This document shows positions 8,322 through 17,291 of a stretch of DNA of 35,852 nt, piece after piece. The stretch is from CAYWNA01 sp964459305 (GTDB lineage Bacteria > Planctomycetota > Planctomycetia > Pirellulales > Pirellulaceae), in NCBI GenBank assembly GCA_964459305.1, contig CAYWNA010000126.1, forward strand, positions 1 through 35,852, in the 5' to 3' direction. The position numbers and the translations under genes are program-made. Every line of letters begins with the position of its first letter. The first letter of the stretch is position 1. The notes below the pieces were generated by a model, which was given only the letters and a program-made list of their open reading frames with translations, did no database searches and was not told where the DNA came from.

Positions 8322-8528
8322 CTACCTGGCGTCTCTGATTGCCCTTTTTACCCTTCGAAAGGTCCTTCTCGATCTCCTGCCGGTCCTCAATATCAATCGA
8401 AGACACATAACGACGATCAAGGCAAGCATGACAGCATACTCAACGGTGGTTGGTCCGTCTTCGCCCAGGCAAAACCCGCGAATCCTGTTGGCCCCCAGTG
8501 TCAGCATGGCTCGTCTGTTCAGTAGCAC
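8322..8528 (-). CDS. Flp-type (type IVb) pilin-like protein
   Basis: A 68-residue protein with the Flp/Fap prepilin signature EDGPTTVEYAVMLALI. Predicted prepilin-peptidase cleavage falls between Gly25 and Pro26, giving Glu30 at mature position +5 followed by Tyr, as in Flp pilins. The C-terminal part keeps family landmarks in register (Gly50, Thr56-Phe57, Val60, Ala63-Ile64), but 11 of the last 25 residues are arginine, which is unusual and may mean decay or a new role. The start is GTG at 8528, with GGAG six bases upstream; the GTG directly follows the TAG of a short open frame. No tad/cpa assembly genes are in the window. Confidence 0.65.
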   Translation of the reverse strand: MLLNRRAMLTLGANRIRGFCLGEDGPTTVEYAVMLALIVVMCLRLILRTGRRSRRTFRRVKRAIRDAR

Positions 8529-9099
8529 CTATGACTCCAATCGGCAACGGAAGCCCACGTCCAGGTAACGGTGGGAAACGAAATACACGAGGACGCGTCC
8601 GGGCTGGCCGGCGCAGCTAGGACACGGAGCAGCCATCATCCGCAATCCTTCAAGAACATAGCTCACATGGGCCCTCTGGGAGCAGTGGAATGGCACATTG
8701 TCGGGCCGGTCTGCGGCAGATGCCACATTGACTCCGCGGGATGGGAAAACAGATGTCCATCAATGACGAGGAAACAACCATCCATGTTTCACGATGCGCA
8801 CTGCCAAGAACGGTTCTGAGGGTATTGACGACGGTGAAACTGAAGCCCGATTAGATGGGTTGTGACGTCTTTTGCGGTTCGGCATTGGACCATCCCTGAG
8901 GCATCATCCCGTCACCACCAACAAAGCCGGAACGTTCGTATCTTTGCGGACTATCGCTGTGGGTTTTCCCATGCGTATCAGATGCGGCGAATTGGGAGCG
9001 ACTGCAGGAAATGTCGATACCACTGAGGCTGGAGGATTTGGCGGCTTTATCGCCACGGTTCAGATCGTTAACGGATTACAAGAGAGTTGAGGTTACCAG
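8529..9099. other. Intergenic region, possible short frame only
   Basis: A 571-base gap between the Flp-like gene and the coiled-coil gene, which are transcribed divergently. One minus-strand frame (8529-8726, GTG start, 65 residues, containing APCPSCAG) stops exactly at the Flp GTG, so its tail forms the Flp ribosome site; it lacks its own clear SD or family match and I leave it uncalled. No repeat or RNA gene was recognised. Confidence 0.45.
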
Positions 9100-10833
9100 A
9101 TGGACGATGCCCGCAACCAATCGCACTTTGTGTGCATCACTGACAGTCACCCGTCCGACCAAGCAAAGCCCGTTGCGGCGGCGGATTCATGGAACACTGC
9201 GCAAATCGAGTCAGGCGCTGCAATCGCTGATGTCGGAGGGCCAGAATCGAGGGAACCGAGACCTGGGGCCCCATCAGTGCGTTACCGGTTGGACAGTTTG
9301 AGCACTCAGCAGCAGAAGCTGGACCACCAACTCCACCAGATGCGGCAGGAACAGGCATCCCTGGCTGACAACGTGAAACATGAAGTCTCCCAGTTGCAGG
9401 AGGAATTGGTAGGCAATCGTCAGCGGGAGGGGAGTTTGGCCTCCGAGCTGGAAAGTACGCGTTTGGAGAAGTCACGCATGGCCAGCGATCTGCGCGAGCT
9501 GGAGCATCGATTTGCCCGGTTGCAGGAAGTCAGAGACAAGTACGACCACTTACTGAACAACCTCATCAAGACCCGGTCGGACCTCGAACGCAAGAGCCTG
9601 GCCTTGGAGGAGGAGACGGGCAAATGCCGCAAGTTTACCCAAGCCGTAGAGATGCTCGAAGAAGAACTCGAACAGACCGTCATGCAGCGAGACGGTTTGC
9701 GCGAAGAACTGGAAACGTTGCGTTTGCAGCACGAGAACACGCAGCAACAGTACGCAGCCGAACGTCAATTGCTGGAGACGGAACGGGACCAATTGCGGGG
9801 CTCTGTCCAACAGTTGAAGGAAAATCTGGGGGAACGCGACCAAACACTCTCGCACGAGAAGGAACGATGTCGTGAGCTGGAGGACACGCTGCGCGATCGA
9901 GAGGTCAGATTGGCGAGTGCGGAGGATACGGGCGAGAAACTTCGGCAGGAACTGCACACGGTGCAGCAGCAGCGTGAACGGGAAGACGCTGAAAACAAAC
10001 AGCTGATCAGTGCGAGCCATCGCGAGGCCGAACATCTGCGTGAGACCATCCATGCCCTACAGCAGCAGCAACGGTCGTCCGACAAAGAGAGCGAGCACCA
10101 AAGACATAGATTGGAGGGCCTGCTGGAGGAGACAGTGAATGAGTCGGCACGGTTGCGGGCCGAACGCGACGCGCTGCACGACGAGCGCGCCCGGCTGGAA
10201 ACCGCAGTCCAACAGCAAGTGACGGTGAACGAGCAATTGGCACACTCGGCAAGTGTCGACGCAGAGCAGCTTCGAGCTTCGATTGACGAGCTTCAGCAGC
10301 AAACGCAGGTGTTGATGGCCGAACGAGAGCAGCACCTTCACCTCGCCAAATCACTGGACAAAACGCAAGACGAGTTGCAGCGGGTCAACGCCGAGCGGGA
10401 CGACCTGCTCGCGGAATTGCAGTCCGTCCAGCACACCTACGGTCAGATCGAACATGCGAACAACGTCAACCGGCAGCAGTTGGAGCATTTGGAGGCGGAG
10501 CGAGGCGATTTGAAAGACGCCCTGGAGGAATTGCGCCGGCAGAACGCGGCGCTGGAAAGCGAGTGTCAGAAGCGGAAAAACATGGACGAGTCGCTTGAGG
10601 CCGCCGAGAGCGAGCTGCAGGATGTCCGCGACGAATTCACCCAGTTTGCGGCACGTTTTGATCTTCTGGAAAAGGAGAATGGCGAACTGCGGCAGAGACT
10701 GCAGGGAACATCCGACAGGGATGTAGAGGAGGGGAAGGCAGGCCACGAGGACGTGTTGGACCTCAGTCGCGTTTTCGCAAGAATGAGGGAACGCGAAAGC
10801 AGACGGCAAACCACATCAGCACGCAGTGCGTGA
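9100..10833 (+). CDS. Long coiled-coil protein
   Basis: A 577-residue protein of which residues about 65-545 are almost continuous heptad-rich coiled coil, dominated by E, Q, L, R and D, with repeated phrases such as LRAERDAL and LEAERGDL. The first 60 residues are non-coiled and the last 35 basic. No globular, membrane or signal segment is seen, so it should be a cytoplasmic rod or scaffold. It resembles SMC, myosin or golgin coils only by composition; no ATPase heads are present. GAGG precedes the ATG at 9100. Its stop lies 34 bases from the stop of the convergent SMC gene, so neighbourhood is suggestive but no shared operon exists. The function is unknown. Confidence 0.75.
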   Translation: MDDARNQSHFVCITDSHPSDQAKPVAAADSWNTAQIESGAAIADVGGPESREPRPGAPSVRYRLDSLSTQQQKLDHQLHQMRQEQASLADNVKHEVSQLQEELVGNRQREGSLASELESTRLEKSRMASDLRELEHRFARLQEVRDKYDHLLNNLIKTRSDLERKSLALEEETGKCRKFTQAVEMLEEELEQTVMQRDGLREELETLRLQHENTQQQYAAERQLLETERDQLRGSVQQLKENLGERDQTLSHEKERCRELEDTLRDREVRLASAEDTGEKLRQELHTVQQQREREDAENKQLISASHREAEHLRETIHALQQQQRSSDKESEHQRHRLEGLLEETVNESARLRAERDALHDERARLETAVQQQVTVNEQLAHSASVDAEQLRASIDELQQQTQVLMAEREQHLHLAKSLDKTQDELQRVNAERDDLLAELQSVQHTYGQIEHANNVNRQQLEHLEAERGDLKDALEELRRQNAALESECQKRKNMDESLEAAESELQDVRDEFTQFAARFDLLEKENGELRQRLQGTSDRDVEEGKAGHEDVLDLSRVFARMRERESRRQTTSARSA

Positions 10834-10867
10834 CCGTATCGCATGCCACTCGTTTAGACCGAAGTGC

Positions 10868-13800
10868 CTAGGCCGCTCGTTCGTCATCTTGCTGGGATTC
10901 CTCTTCCCGTCGCACGGCTTCGTCGCTGATGTGGCCGTCTTCGCTGACGTCTTCGAAACGGACGGAGACGCGTTTCGATACCCCCGACTCTTGCATGGTG
11001 ACACCGTAGATCGTGTCGGCGGCGGTCATCGTCTTTTTCGAATGCGTCACGATGACAAACTTGGACGACTCTAGGAAATCCGTCAGCACGGCGATGAAAC
11101 GATCGATGTTGGCCTCGTCGAACGGCGCGTCGACCTCGTCCAGAATGCAGAAAGGACTGGGGCGAAACTGAAAGATCGCCAGCAGAAGCGATACAGCCGT
11201 CATCGCCTTTTCACCACCGCTGAGCAGCGAGTTGCTGAATGACGGTTTGCCAGGCGGATTGGCGACGATATCGATGCCGCATTCCAAGACGTCTTTGCCT
11301 TCCTCCAGCGCGATATCAGCATGCCCGCCGCCGAACGCCCTGCGGTACAGGACCTGGAAGTTTGCGCGAATCGCCTCCAATGTCTCCGTGAACAGACGCC
11401 GGCTGTCGGCGTTAATCTTGTGGATGATGCGTTCGAGCGATTCCTTTGCCTGGGTCAGATCCTGATACTGTCCGGACAGCGCTTCGAAACGCCCGTCCAG
11501 TTCGTCCAGTTCCTCTAATGCATCAAGATTGACGGCACCGATTCGGTTGATCTTGTTGCGCAGGTCGGCGATTTCCGTTTCGGTTTGGGCTCGATGCTCC
11601 TCTTCCTCGTCACTTACATCGCGGTCAACCTCCGCGATCTCGATGCCGTAGTCCTCGCGCAGACGCTCGGCCAGTGCGTTGCGTTCGTGCTGCAGTTCGC
11701 GGGCGGCCAGTTCCAGTTTATGTTGTTGCTGTTCGAACCCGTGGATCTTATTGCGAATCTGTTCCCGTTCAGCCGACAACTCTGTCCGCTGGACGTTCCG
11801 CTCCCGGTGATGCTCGACTTCCTCCAGCACATGTTGGGCCAGAGCCTCTTTTCGCAGATACAACTCGGCCAGTTCCGAGGTAGTCTGAAGGATGTGCAAT
11901 TCCGCCTCACGGCCACGCCAATGCGAGTGCTCCAGCTGCGACTTCACATCCTGGACCGCTCGTTCGCGCTCAAGCCGGTCGGTCTCGAACTGATTCTTCT
12001 GAGTGCGCAGACCTTCCAAACGCTGTTCGCTCTTGGCCAGTTCGACCTTGGCGGCAGTCGCCACGCGTGTGTGCTCTGCGAGTTGGACTTCCAGTTCGTC
12101 GAGGCGCTGGCTGTCGGACTTGATATCAGCCTCCAGATTGGCGATCGACGTTTCCGTCGCCGATTGGCGTTTGCGTGCATCCTCCAGCTTGCTGACGGCC
12201 GCATCGTAATCTGCCTGAGCTGCCTCCAATTCGGTGACGACGGCTTTCCGCTCGTTTTCCATCTGGTCATGACGGTCTTGCAGCGTGCGCGTCCGTACCT
12301 GCTGATCTGCCAACGCGGCACTGACGGTTCGATACGCGTCCGCCAGCCGCTTATTCTGTCGCTCTCGACGGTCGATGTTCTCCCGGAGCCGCGCAATCTC
12401 CTCGATAAACTGGTTGATACGCCGTCCCAAGTCGACGATCTCTTGCCGCAAAGCCCGCAGTTCACTGCGGCGAGAGATCAGACCGAACGTCGTCGTCGGC
12501 GGGCCCACGACAAGTGTCCCATCGCTTTCCAGCAATTCGTGCTTCGGCGTTACGAACCGCGCACCCCTACCGGAGGAACGGCTTAGACTCAACGCGTCAG
12601 CCAGACTCTCGACGAACCACGTGTTGCCCAACAGATGGTGAATCATCGGCACATATCGCCCATCGGTGCGCACCAGCCGGTCGGCGCGACCGATCACCCC
12701 GGGCTTTTCCTGCAATTCGCTGCGGCCGCCCCGCGATAGCGACGTCAGTAGGGAGACTGTCGCCGAAGCCAGGGCATCCAAGCGCACAAAACCGACGCGG
12801 CCCGAGGGAATGAGCTCTCCGGACTGGACCTGATGAACAAGGCGGTTGCCGGAAACCACAATGTGCTGCGCCGCGTCGCCCAAGGCCACGTCAACCAGCG
12901 GCGCAATCTCCACGCCGGCCTCGATCAAGTCTGCGACCATGCCGTGGATGTGGCCGTCGTCGTCACCTTCGTCCTCGCGCCACCGCGCCAGTACCTCCTG
13001 CACGCCGTCGCTCAGTCCTGCGTTCTGCCGTTCCAGTTCTTCCAGCACCTTGGCACGCTGGCACGCACCAGTATGCTTGCCCTGCAACAATGCAAGCTCT
13101 TCCTGGCGACGCGCCAACACACGTCGTGCTTCGGCCAGCTCGATCTCCGCGGCTTCCTGCGCCGCAGCCTTTTGGCTGGCTTCTTCAGCCAACTGCGATT
13201 CCTCGGTTCGCGAACTTTCGAGGTCTTCGGTATGGCCGGCGCACAGATCCTCCAACTCCTTCAATCGCTTCGAACGGCGTTTTGTCACAGCGTTGGAGGC
13301 GTTCAGATCCGATTCCCAACCGCTCACCTGGTTGCCCAGAGTGGCAGCCGTGCGCATGAGCTCGACGTGTTCGGCGCGACGCGATTCACACTGGTCGCGT
13401 ATGCTGTTCAACTGGGAAGACAAAGCGTCGATGGCGCGTTCATGGCTGGCCAGCCGGCCACGGATTCCGTCGAACTCGGCCTCGGCCGTTTCCAGATGCG
13501 AGCCGAGGTTGCGCAGACGATCTTGGATATCGCCTGCCCGACCGGTCATCGCGTGCAATTGCCGGCGATGTCGCTGTGTCTCGTCCTGAAAATCGGAGCA
13601 GCGTTCGCGTTCGTTTCCGATCGTCGACTCACGTGCGGCAATCTGCTCGCGGTTGCCAGCAAGATCGGCTTCGTGGTATCGCAGTTTTTCCGTGGCCTGA
13701 TCGATTTCGCCTTCCAGCCCGCGCAATTGGTTATCCAACGCGGCGGACTCGGCCTCGACGTGCGCGGTCTGTTCCCGCACGGCATTCAATTCGCTTTCCG

Positions 13801-14533
13801 TGCTGTTCAGCTTTTCCGACAAGTGGTGCCAGTCCGCATAACCGACTTGTGTTCGCAGCTGCTGCAAGCGGTCGCTGTATTCGCGGTAACGCCGGGCCTT
13901 GGACGCCTGGGCGCGTACGCTGCGCAAGCGGCTCTCCACCTCGTCCACAATATCCGACAACCGCAATAGGTTCTGTTGCACCCGGTCCAATCGCCGTTGA
14001 GCTTCGATTTTCTTCGCTTTGAAGCGGCTGATTCCGGCAGCTTCTTCGAAAATCGCCCGTCGATCTTTCGGGCTCGCTTGCAGCAGCCGATCCACTTTGC
14101 CTTGTTCGATCAGGCTGTAGGCGTCCACACCCACGCCGGTGCCACGAAACAGATCCCGGATGTCCTTCAATCGGCAAGGCTTGCCGTTGATCAGGTACTC
14201 GCCTTCGCCGCTGCGGTAGACGCGGCGTGTAATGTGGACTTCGGGAGCGTCTACGGGCAGCACTGAGGTGCTGTTGTCGAAAACCAGCATTGCCTCGGCC
14301 GTGTTCATCGGCTTGCGGCCGCCCGTGCCGGTGCCTTTGAAGATAACGTCGGCCATGTCTTTGCCGCGGAGGCTCTTCGCACTCTGCTCGCCGAGAACCC
14401 ACTTGATGGCATCGACGATATTCGACTTTCCGGAACCGTTTGGGCCGACGACGACTGTAATGCCATCGGAGAACTCAAAGCGAGTCTTGTCGGCAAAGCT
14501 CTTGAAGCCGATCAATTCGAGTGCCTTGAGCAT
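10868..14533 (-). CDS. smc: Chromosome segregation ATPase SMC
   Basis: A complete 1221-residue bacterial SMC, which forms a dimeric ring with ScpA/ScpB to organise and segregate the chromosome. The N-terminal head begins MLKALELIGFKSFADKT and carries Walker A GPNGSGKS at residues 30-37. Two long coiled-coil arms flank a hinge at about 510-680. The C-terminal head has the ABC signature LLSGGEKAM near residue 1106 and Walker B FCILDEVDAPFD near 1129. The length is close to the usual 1150-1200, with an acidic/basic tail of about 35 residues. The start at 14533 matches the conserved family N-terminus; its ribosome site (GGTGGGAA) is modest. scpA, scpB and ftsY, common neighbours elsewhere, are absent here. 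Confidence 0.97.
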   Translation of the reverse strand: MLKALELIGFKSFADKTRFEFSDGITVVVGPNGSGKSNIVDAIKWVLGEQSAKSLRGKDMADVIFKGTGTGGRKPMNTAEAMLVFDNSTSVLPVDAPEVHITRRVYRSGEGEYLINGKPCRLKDIRDLFRGTGVGVDAYSLIEQGKVDRLLQASPKDRRAIFEEAAGISRFKAKKIEAQRRLDRVQQNLLRLSDIVDEVESRLRSVRAQASKARRYREYSDRLQQLRTQVGYADWHHLSEKLNSTESELNAVREQTAHVEAESAALDNQLRGLEGEIDQATEKLRYHEADLAGNREQIAARESTIGNERERCSDFQDETQRHRRQLHAMTGRAGDIQDRLRNLGSHLETAEAEFDGIRGRLASHERAIDALSSQLNSIRDQCESRRAEHVELMRTAATLGNQVSGWESDLNASNAVTKRRSKRLKELEDLCAGHTEDLESSRTEESQLAEEASQKAAAQEAAEIELAEARRVLARRQEELALLQGKHTGACQRAKVLEELERQNAGLSDGVQEVLARWREDEGDDDGHIHGMVADLIEAGVEIAPLVDVALGDAAQHIVVSGNRLVHQVQSGELIPSGRVGFVRLDALASATVSLLTSLSRGGRSELQEKPGVIGRADRLVRTDGRYVPMIHHLLGNTWFVESLADALSLSRSSGRGARFVTPKHELLESDGTLVVGPPTTTFGLISRRSELRALRQEIVDLGRRINQFIEEIARLRENIDRRERQNKRLADAYRTVSAALADQQVRTRTLQDRHDQMENERKAVVTELEAAQADYDAAVSKLEDARKRQSATETSIANLEADIKSDSQRLDELEVQLAEHTRVATAAKVELAKSEQRLEGLRTQKNQFETDRLERERAVQDVKSQLEHSHWRGREAELHILQTTSELAELYLRKEALAQHVLEEVEHHRERNVQRTELSAEREQIRNKIHGFEQQQHKLELAARELQHERNALAERLREDYGIEIAEVDRDVSDEEEEHRAQTETEIADLRNKINRIGAVNLDALEELDELDGRFEALSGQYQDLTQAKESLERIIHKINADSRRLFTETLEAIRANFQVLYRRAFGGGHADIALEEGKDVLECGIDIVANPPGKPSFSNSLLSGGEKAMTAVSLLLAIFQFRPSPFCILDEVDAPFDEANIDRFIAVLTDFLESSKFVIVTHSKKTMTAADTIYGVTMQESGVSKRVSVRFEDVSEDGHISDEAVRREEESQQDDERAA

Positions 14534-14937
14534 TTCCCACCGCCGACGCTGATATCAGAAAGCGATTCATGCCCGTCCCACATCGCGGGAAAACCGGGCG
14601 CAAGAGTTCTAGAAATAATGGAAATCTCTTGATTTGGGAAGAGTCGTTACGAAGAAAGTGAACTTGCGTACATATTTTGCGGCAAGCAACGGCATCTCTT
14701 AGAAACCGACTCCTGAACGCGTGTTGGCTGGTTCGTTGTTCCGCCTTTAGACGGTCTTTCGAGGGGGCTATACCTCCGCATCGCCGGAAGGCGACGCTGC
14801 AAACCATTGCGGTACAGCATGTTATGGCGGACGGCCTCGTTAATCTATTGGTGGCGTCCGACGCGGATTTGGCCGCAAGCCGCCGAATACTGGCCCAAAT
14901 CAATCAAGCCCGATGCATGAGTGAGGAAAACCCGGAC
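14534..14937. other. Intergenic region, no gene seen
   Basis: A 404-base gap between the smc start and the stop of the FlgI-like gene, both on the minus strand. Frames here are short or are extensions antisense to neighbours, with no family resemblance. It probably contains the smc promoter; an AT-rich patch lies near 14600-14690 but no confident boxes can be named. Confidence 0.45.
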
Positions 14938-16797
14938 TTATTCGTTCGTCAACAGATCGCCCAGCTTGCCGAGAAAACTATCGTTCTTTTCGTCGTCACT
15001 GGTCGAGTCGATGCCGGCGGCGCCGTCGTCCGTTTCGCTGTCTTCCTCGCCGTCCTTGCTGGGCAGACGGCTGGTGAACATCTCCGGTAGCGGACTGGAG
15101 ACGCGATGCATAGGCGGTTCATCCCCGGGCATGTCGTCCGTCCCCGACTCCTGGCGATGATAGGCTCGGCCCGGCCTCGGCAATGCGTCTACCACGACGC
15201 GAGCGTCCACGTAGCTTCTGCCTTTTGCGTCTTGCAGGCACTGAAGCACGTCTGCATACCCGCCTCCCAGTTTGACGATCGTGCGAATAACGTCATCCAG
15301 CTGCGTCGAGCAATACGCTTGTTTGTCTTCCTTGCTGGCTGCAAAACGTATGACCTTGATGCGACCAGGGCCGGCTTCTTTCAGCATGAGGTTCTTGCCT
15401 GCGAATAGAAATGGCGGCGGGCGAAACTCCATCTCGTCACCAAATGCGACGATTTCGCATCGCCTGGATCGCGCGAAATGGATCATCGCCGGCCCCGTAC
15501 TGCGGACTTTATGATAAGCGAATTCGTCCCCGATCTTCTCACCACGCACAAGCGGATCCACTGGGTTTCGCATCCACAGGGCGCGGAATGCGGCGTAGCG
15601 GGTCTCCGCGCTAGAAACGTTCAGCAACTCGGCAAGCCCTTCGTGCGCGTTGATGTGATCCATAGCCGATAGCGCGGCGATCGCGTGCCAGCGAAAGGCG
15701 GGTTCGTTCCTGGCGGCTTCGGTAAGCGGTTCGGCAGCTTCGGCATCGTCCATGTAGGCAAGTGCTTCAGCGGCGTAGAACCGTACCTCGGGGTCCTGGG
15801 ATCGGAGGCACCGCCGGACGTAGGGAATCGCCTCTTTGCCGATTGCCTCCAATTGCAGGGCAGCGGCGCTGGACGTAGCCGGATCGAGAAGTTTTTGCTC
15901 CAACAACTCCATTCGGCGGATGCGATCACGCGGCGATTCCGTCACGGCAATATTTTGCACAACACGCATGTACCGCGCCAAGTTGTGCTTGTAGCGGGAA
16001 TGGACTGCCAAATCGACGTAGTTGTCTCGTTTCGGCGTGGCGACTCCCTTTTTTGCCCCTCGATCATACGTATGAAAACGGTCATTGATTGCCGCGCTCA
16101 CGAGCGAGCTGGTCTTAACCGAGTTGTTCTCGCTACGTACCACCAGCCCAAGTGATCGAGACGTGAGTGCGACGCCTCCACCGAGCACACGGCCACGCAA
16201 GTGACTCACTTCGTCGCCATCGCCATCGAAGACCGCATCGGTGACAACCTGCCCGCCGGCCAAGCCGTCAACGCGGCCAGTGCGAAGGCTGCTGTTCAAC
16301 ATGGCTACTTCGCGCAAACGCGTCTCCATCAACCAGCCGCCGCGCAGGCTGGTGGTGTCTGACCGCCTCGGAACGCGCACCTCGACGTCGCACGGATCGC
16401 CCTTTGTCACACCCGGTGGGAGATAGGTTCGTACCAGGACCAATGACGTGTCGGGTGAAGACAAAATCCGGTTGGGGTCCTTCGCCTGTCGAGCCTGCAT
16501 GTCGCCGGTCAGTGCCTGACGCTGCCGCGACGGAGGCGGATCGCTTCCAGTGCCATCCAGTGCCGTAACCAGTCCCACGCTTTCCAGTTTGATATACCTC
16601 GTTCCCGATGGCATGGTGACGTCTTTGATCAATTGGACGTCGCCGGTTTCCAGCTCGATCGCCTCGATGTCAACCGCCACGTCCGATTTGGACGAATCGA
16701 ACACCGGAGAGGCACAGCCGACAAAGGAAAGCGAGCAAGACAAGAAAAGAATACAGATGTCAATCGTCCGGGAGTGGACAGAAGTGTACGGCCTCAT
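14938..16797 (-). CDS. FlgI-like (P-ring) lipoprotein with HEAT repeats
   Basis: A 619-residue exported protein. Residues 1-27 are a signal ending in lipobox SFVGC, so Cys28 is probably lipidated. Residues about 30-250 resemble flagellar P-ring FlgI: SVGLVTALDGTGSD, a later strand LVLVRTYLPPGVTKGDPCDVEV, then SLRGGWLMETRL and AINDRF. Residues about 285-400 are HEAT-type helical repeats (EAIPYVRRCLRSQDPEVRFY). The C-terminal part is unassigned and ends in a long Asp/Glu/Ser-rich tail. The frame is open to 16905, but the ATG at 16797 with GGAG upstream puts the signal first. True FlgI has no HEAT repeats, and no flagellar gene is nearby, so a P-ring role is doubtful; an outer-membrane-associated scaffold is possible. 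Confidence 0.72.
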   Translation of the reverse strand: MRPYTSVHSRTIDICILFLSCSLSFVGCASPVFDSSKSDVAVDIEAIELETGDVQLIKDVTMPSGTRYIKLESVGLVTALDGTGSDPPPSRQRQALTGDMQARQAKDPNRILSSPDTSLVLVRTYLPPGVTKGDPCDVEVRVPRRSDTTSLRGGWLMETRLREVAMLNSSLRTGRVDGLAGGQVVTDAVFDGDGDEVSHLRGRVLGGGVALTSRSLGLVVRSENNSVKTSSLVSAAINDRFHTYDRGAKKGVATPKRDNYVDLAVHSRYKHNLARYMRVVQNIAVTESPRDRIRRMELLEQKLLDPATSSAAALQLEAIGKEAIPYVRRCLRSQDPEVRFYAAEALAYMDDAEAAEPLTEAARNEPAFRWHAIAALSAMDHINAHEGLAELLNVSSAETRYAAFRALWMRNPVDPLVRGEKIGDEFAYHKVRSTGPAMIHFARSRRCEIVAFGDEMEFRPPPFLFAGKNLMLKEAGPGRIKVIRFAASKEDKQAYCSTQLDDVIRTIVKLGGGYADVLQCLQDAKGRSYVDARVVVDALPRPGRAYHRQESGTDDMPGDEPPMHRVSSPLPEMFTSRLPSKDGEEDSETDDGAAGIDSTSDDEKNDSFLGKLGDLLTNE

Positions 16798-16958
16798 GCC
16801 CGTGTTCGCTCCATGCAGGATCCGATTTGCCATCACCGCTAGCACGCATCCGTGCGTACTGAGGGCAAGCCTGCGGACGATAGGAACTTGTTGTTTTGCA
16901 GTCAAGTGCGTTTGGAACGCGGCAACCCCCCACCGGGGCCAGGGAATTATCGCCTTAG

Positions 16959-17237
16959 TCGTTTAACCGCAGTGCCCAACGGGCCGCGCGTCGGCGGGAA
17001 CTTTGTGCCGCGTCTGATCCCGACGCTGTGATTTGAGGGATAGGCGACAGCTACTCCCACGCGCGGCCCGTTGGAGGCTGCTGAAATACTGGCAAGAACC
17101 GACGTGGGATAGGCTTCCAGCCTGTCGAATACGCAATTGGGGAAAACCTGGGGATTCAAAATACACAATCTCGACAGGCTGGAAGCCTATCCCACGGACT
17201 TTTTCAGCATCCTCCGTTGGGCACTGCGGTTAAACGA
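16959..17237. mobile_element. MITE-like element with perfect 24-bp terminal inverted repeats
   Basis: The ends at 16959-16982 and 17214-17237 (TCGTTTAACCGCAGTGCCCA and onward) are exact reverse complements. Inside are three more inverted pairs: 16977-16991 with 17059-17073 (15 bp, perfect), 17073-17086 with 17202-17215 (13 of 14), and the shared arm pair 17103-17128 with 17171-17196. There is no coding capacity and no obvious target-site duplication. This looks like a non-autonomous palindromic element, possibly with a second repeat inserted in it. Confidence 0.75.
17103..17196. repeat. Inverted repeat, copy 2 (26-bp arms, 42-base loop)
   Basis: The arms 17103-17128 and 17171-17196 are perfect reverse complements and share the GTGGGATAGGCTTCCAGCCT core with copies 1 and 3. 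The 42-base loop is different from the other loops. The copy lies inside the element 16959-17237. Confidence 0.95.
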
Positions 17238-17291
17238 TCGAATCAGCAGTCCGCTGGGAGCAAAGGACCACCTGCCATCGGCCACTTCTTC

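Larger units (their letters stand above)
16798..17291. other. Intergenic region holding a nested repeat element
   Basis: This 494-base gap between the FlgI-like gene and the CoA-transferase gene contains no credible coding region. More than half of it is the 279-bp composite inverted-repeat element at 16959-17237. Small open frames here simply translate the repeat arms. Confidence 0.65.

Noticed and set aside
11585..13969. Long plus-strand frames of 333 and 378 residues
   Set aside because: Both are antisense to smc, whose frame has all expected motifs; they have no SD and no domain features.
14677..15090. A 137-residue plus-strand frame after smc
   Set aside because: Its second half is antisense to the FlgI-like gene and the first half has no motif or ribosome site.
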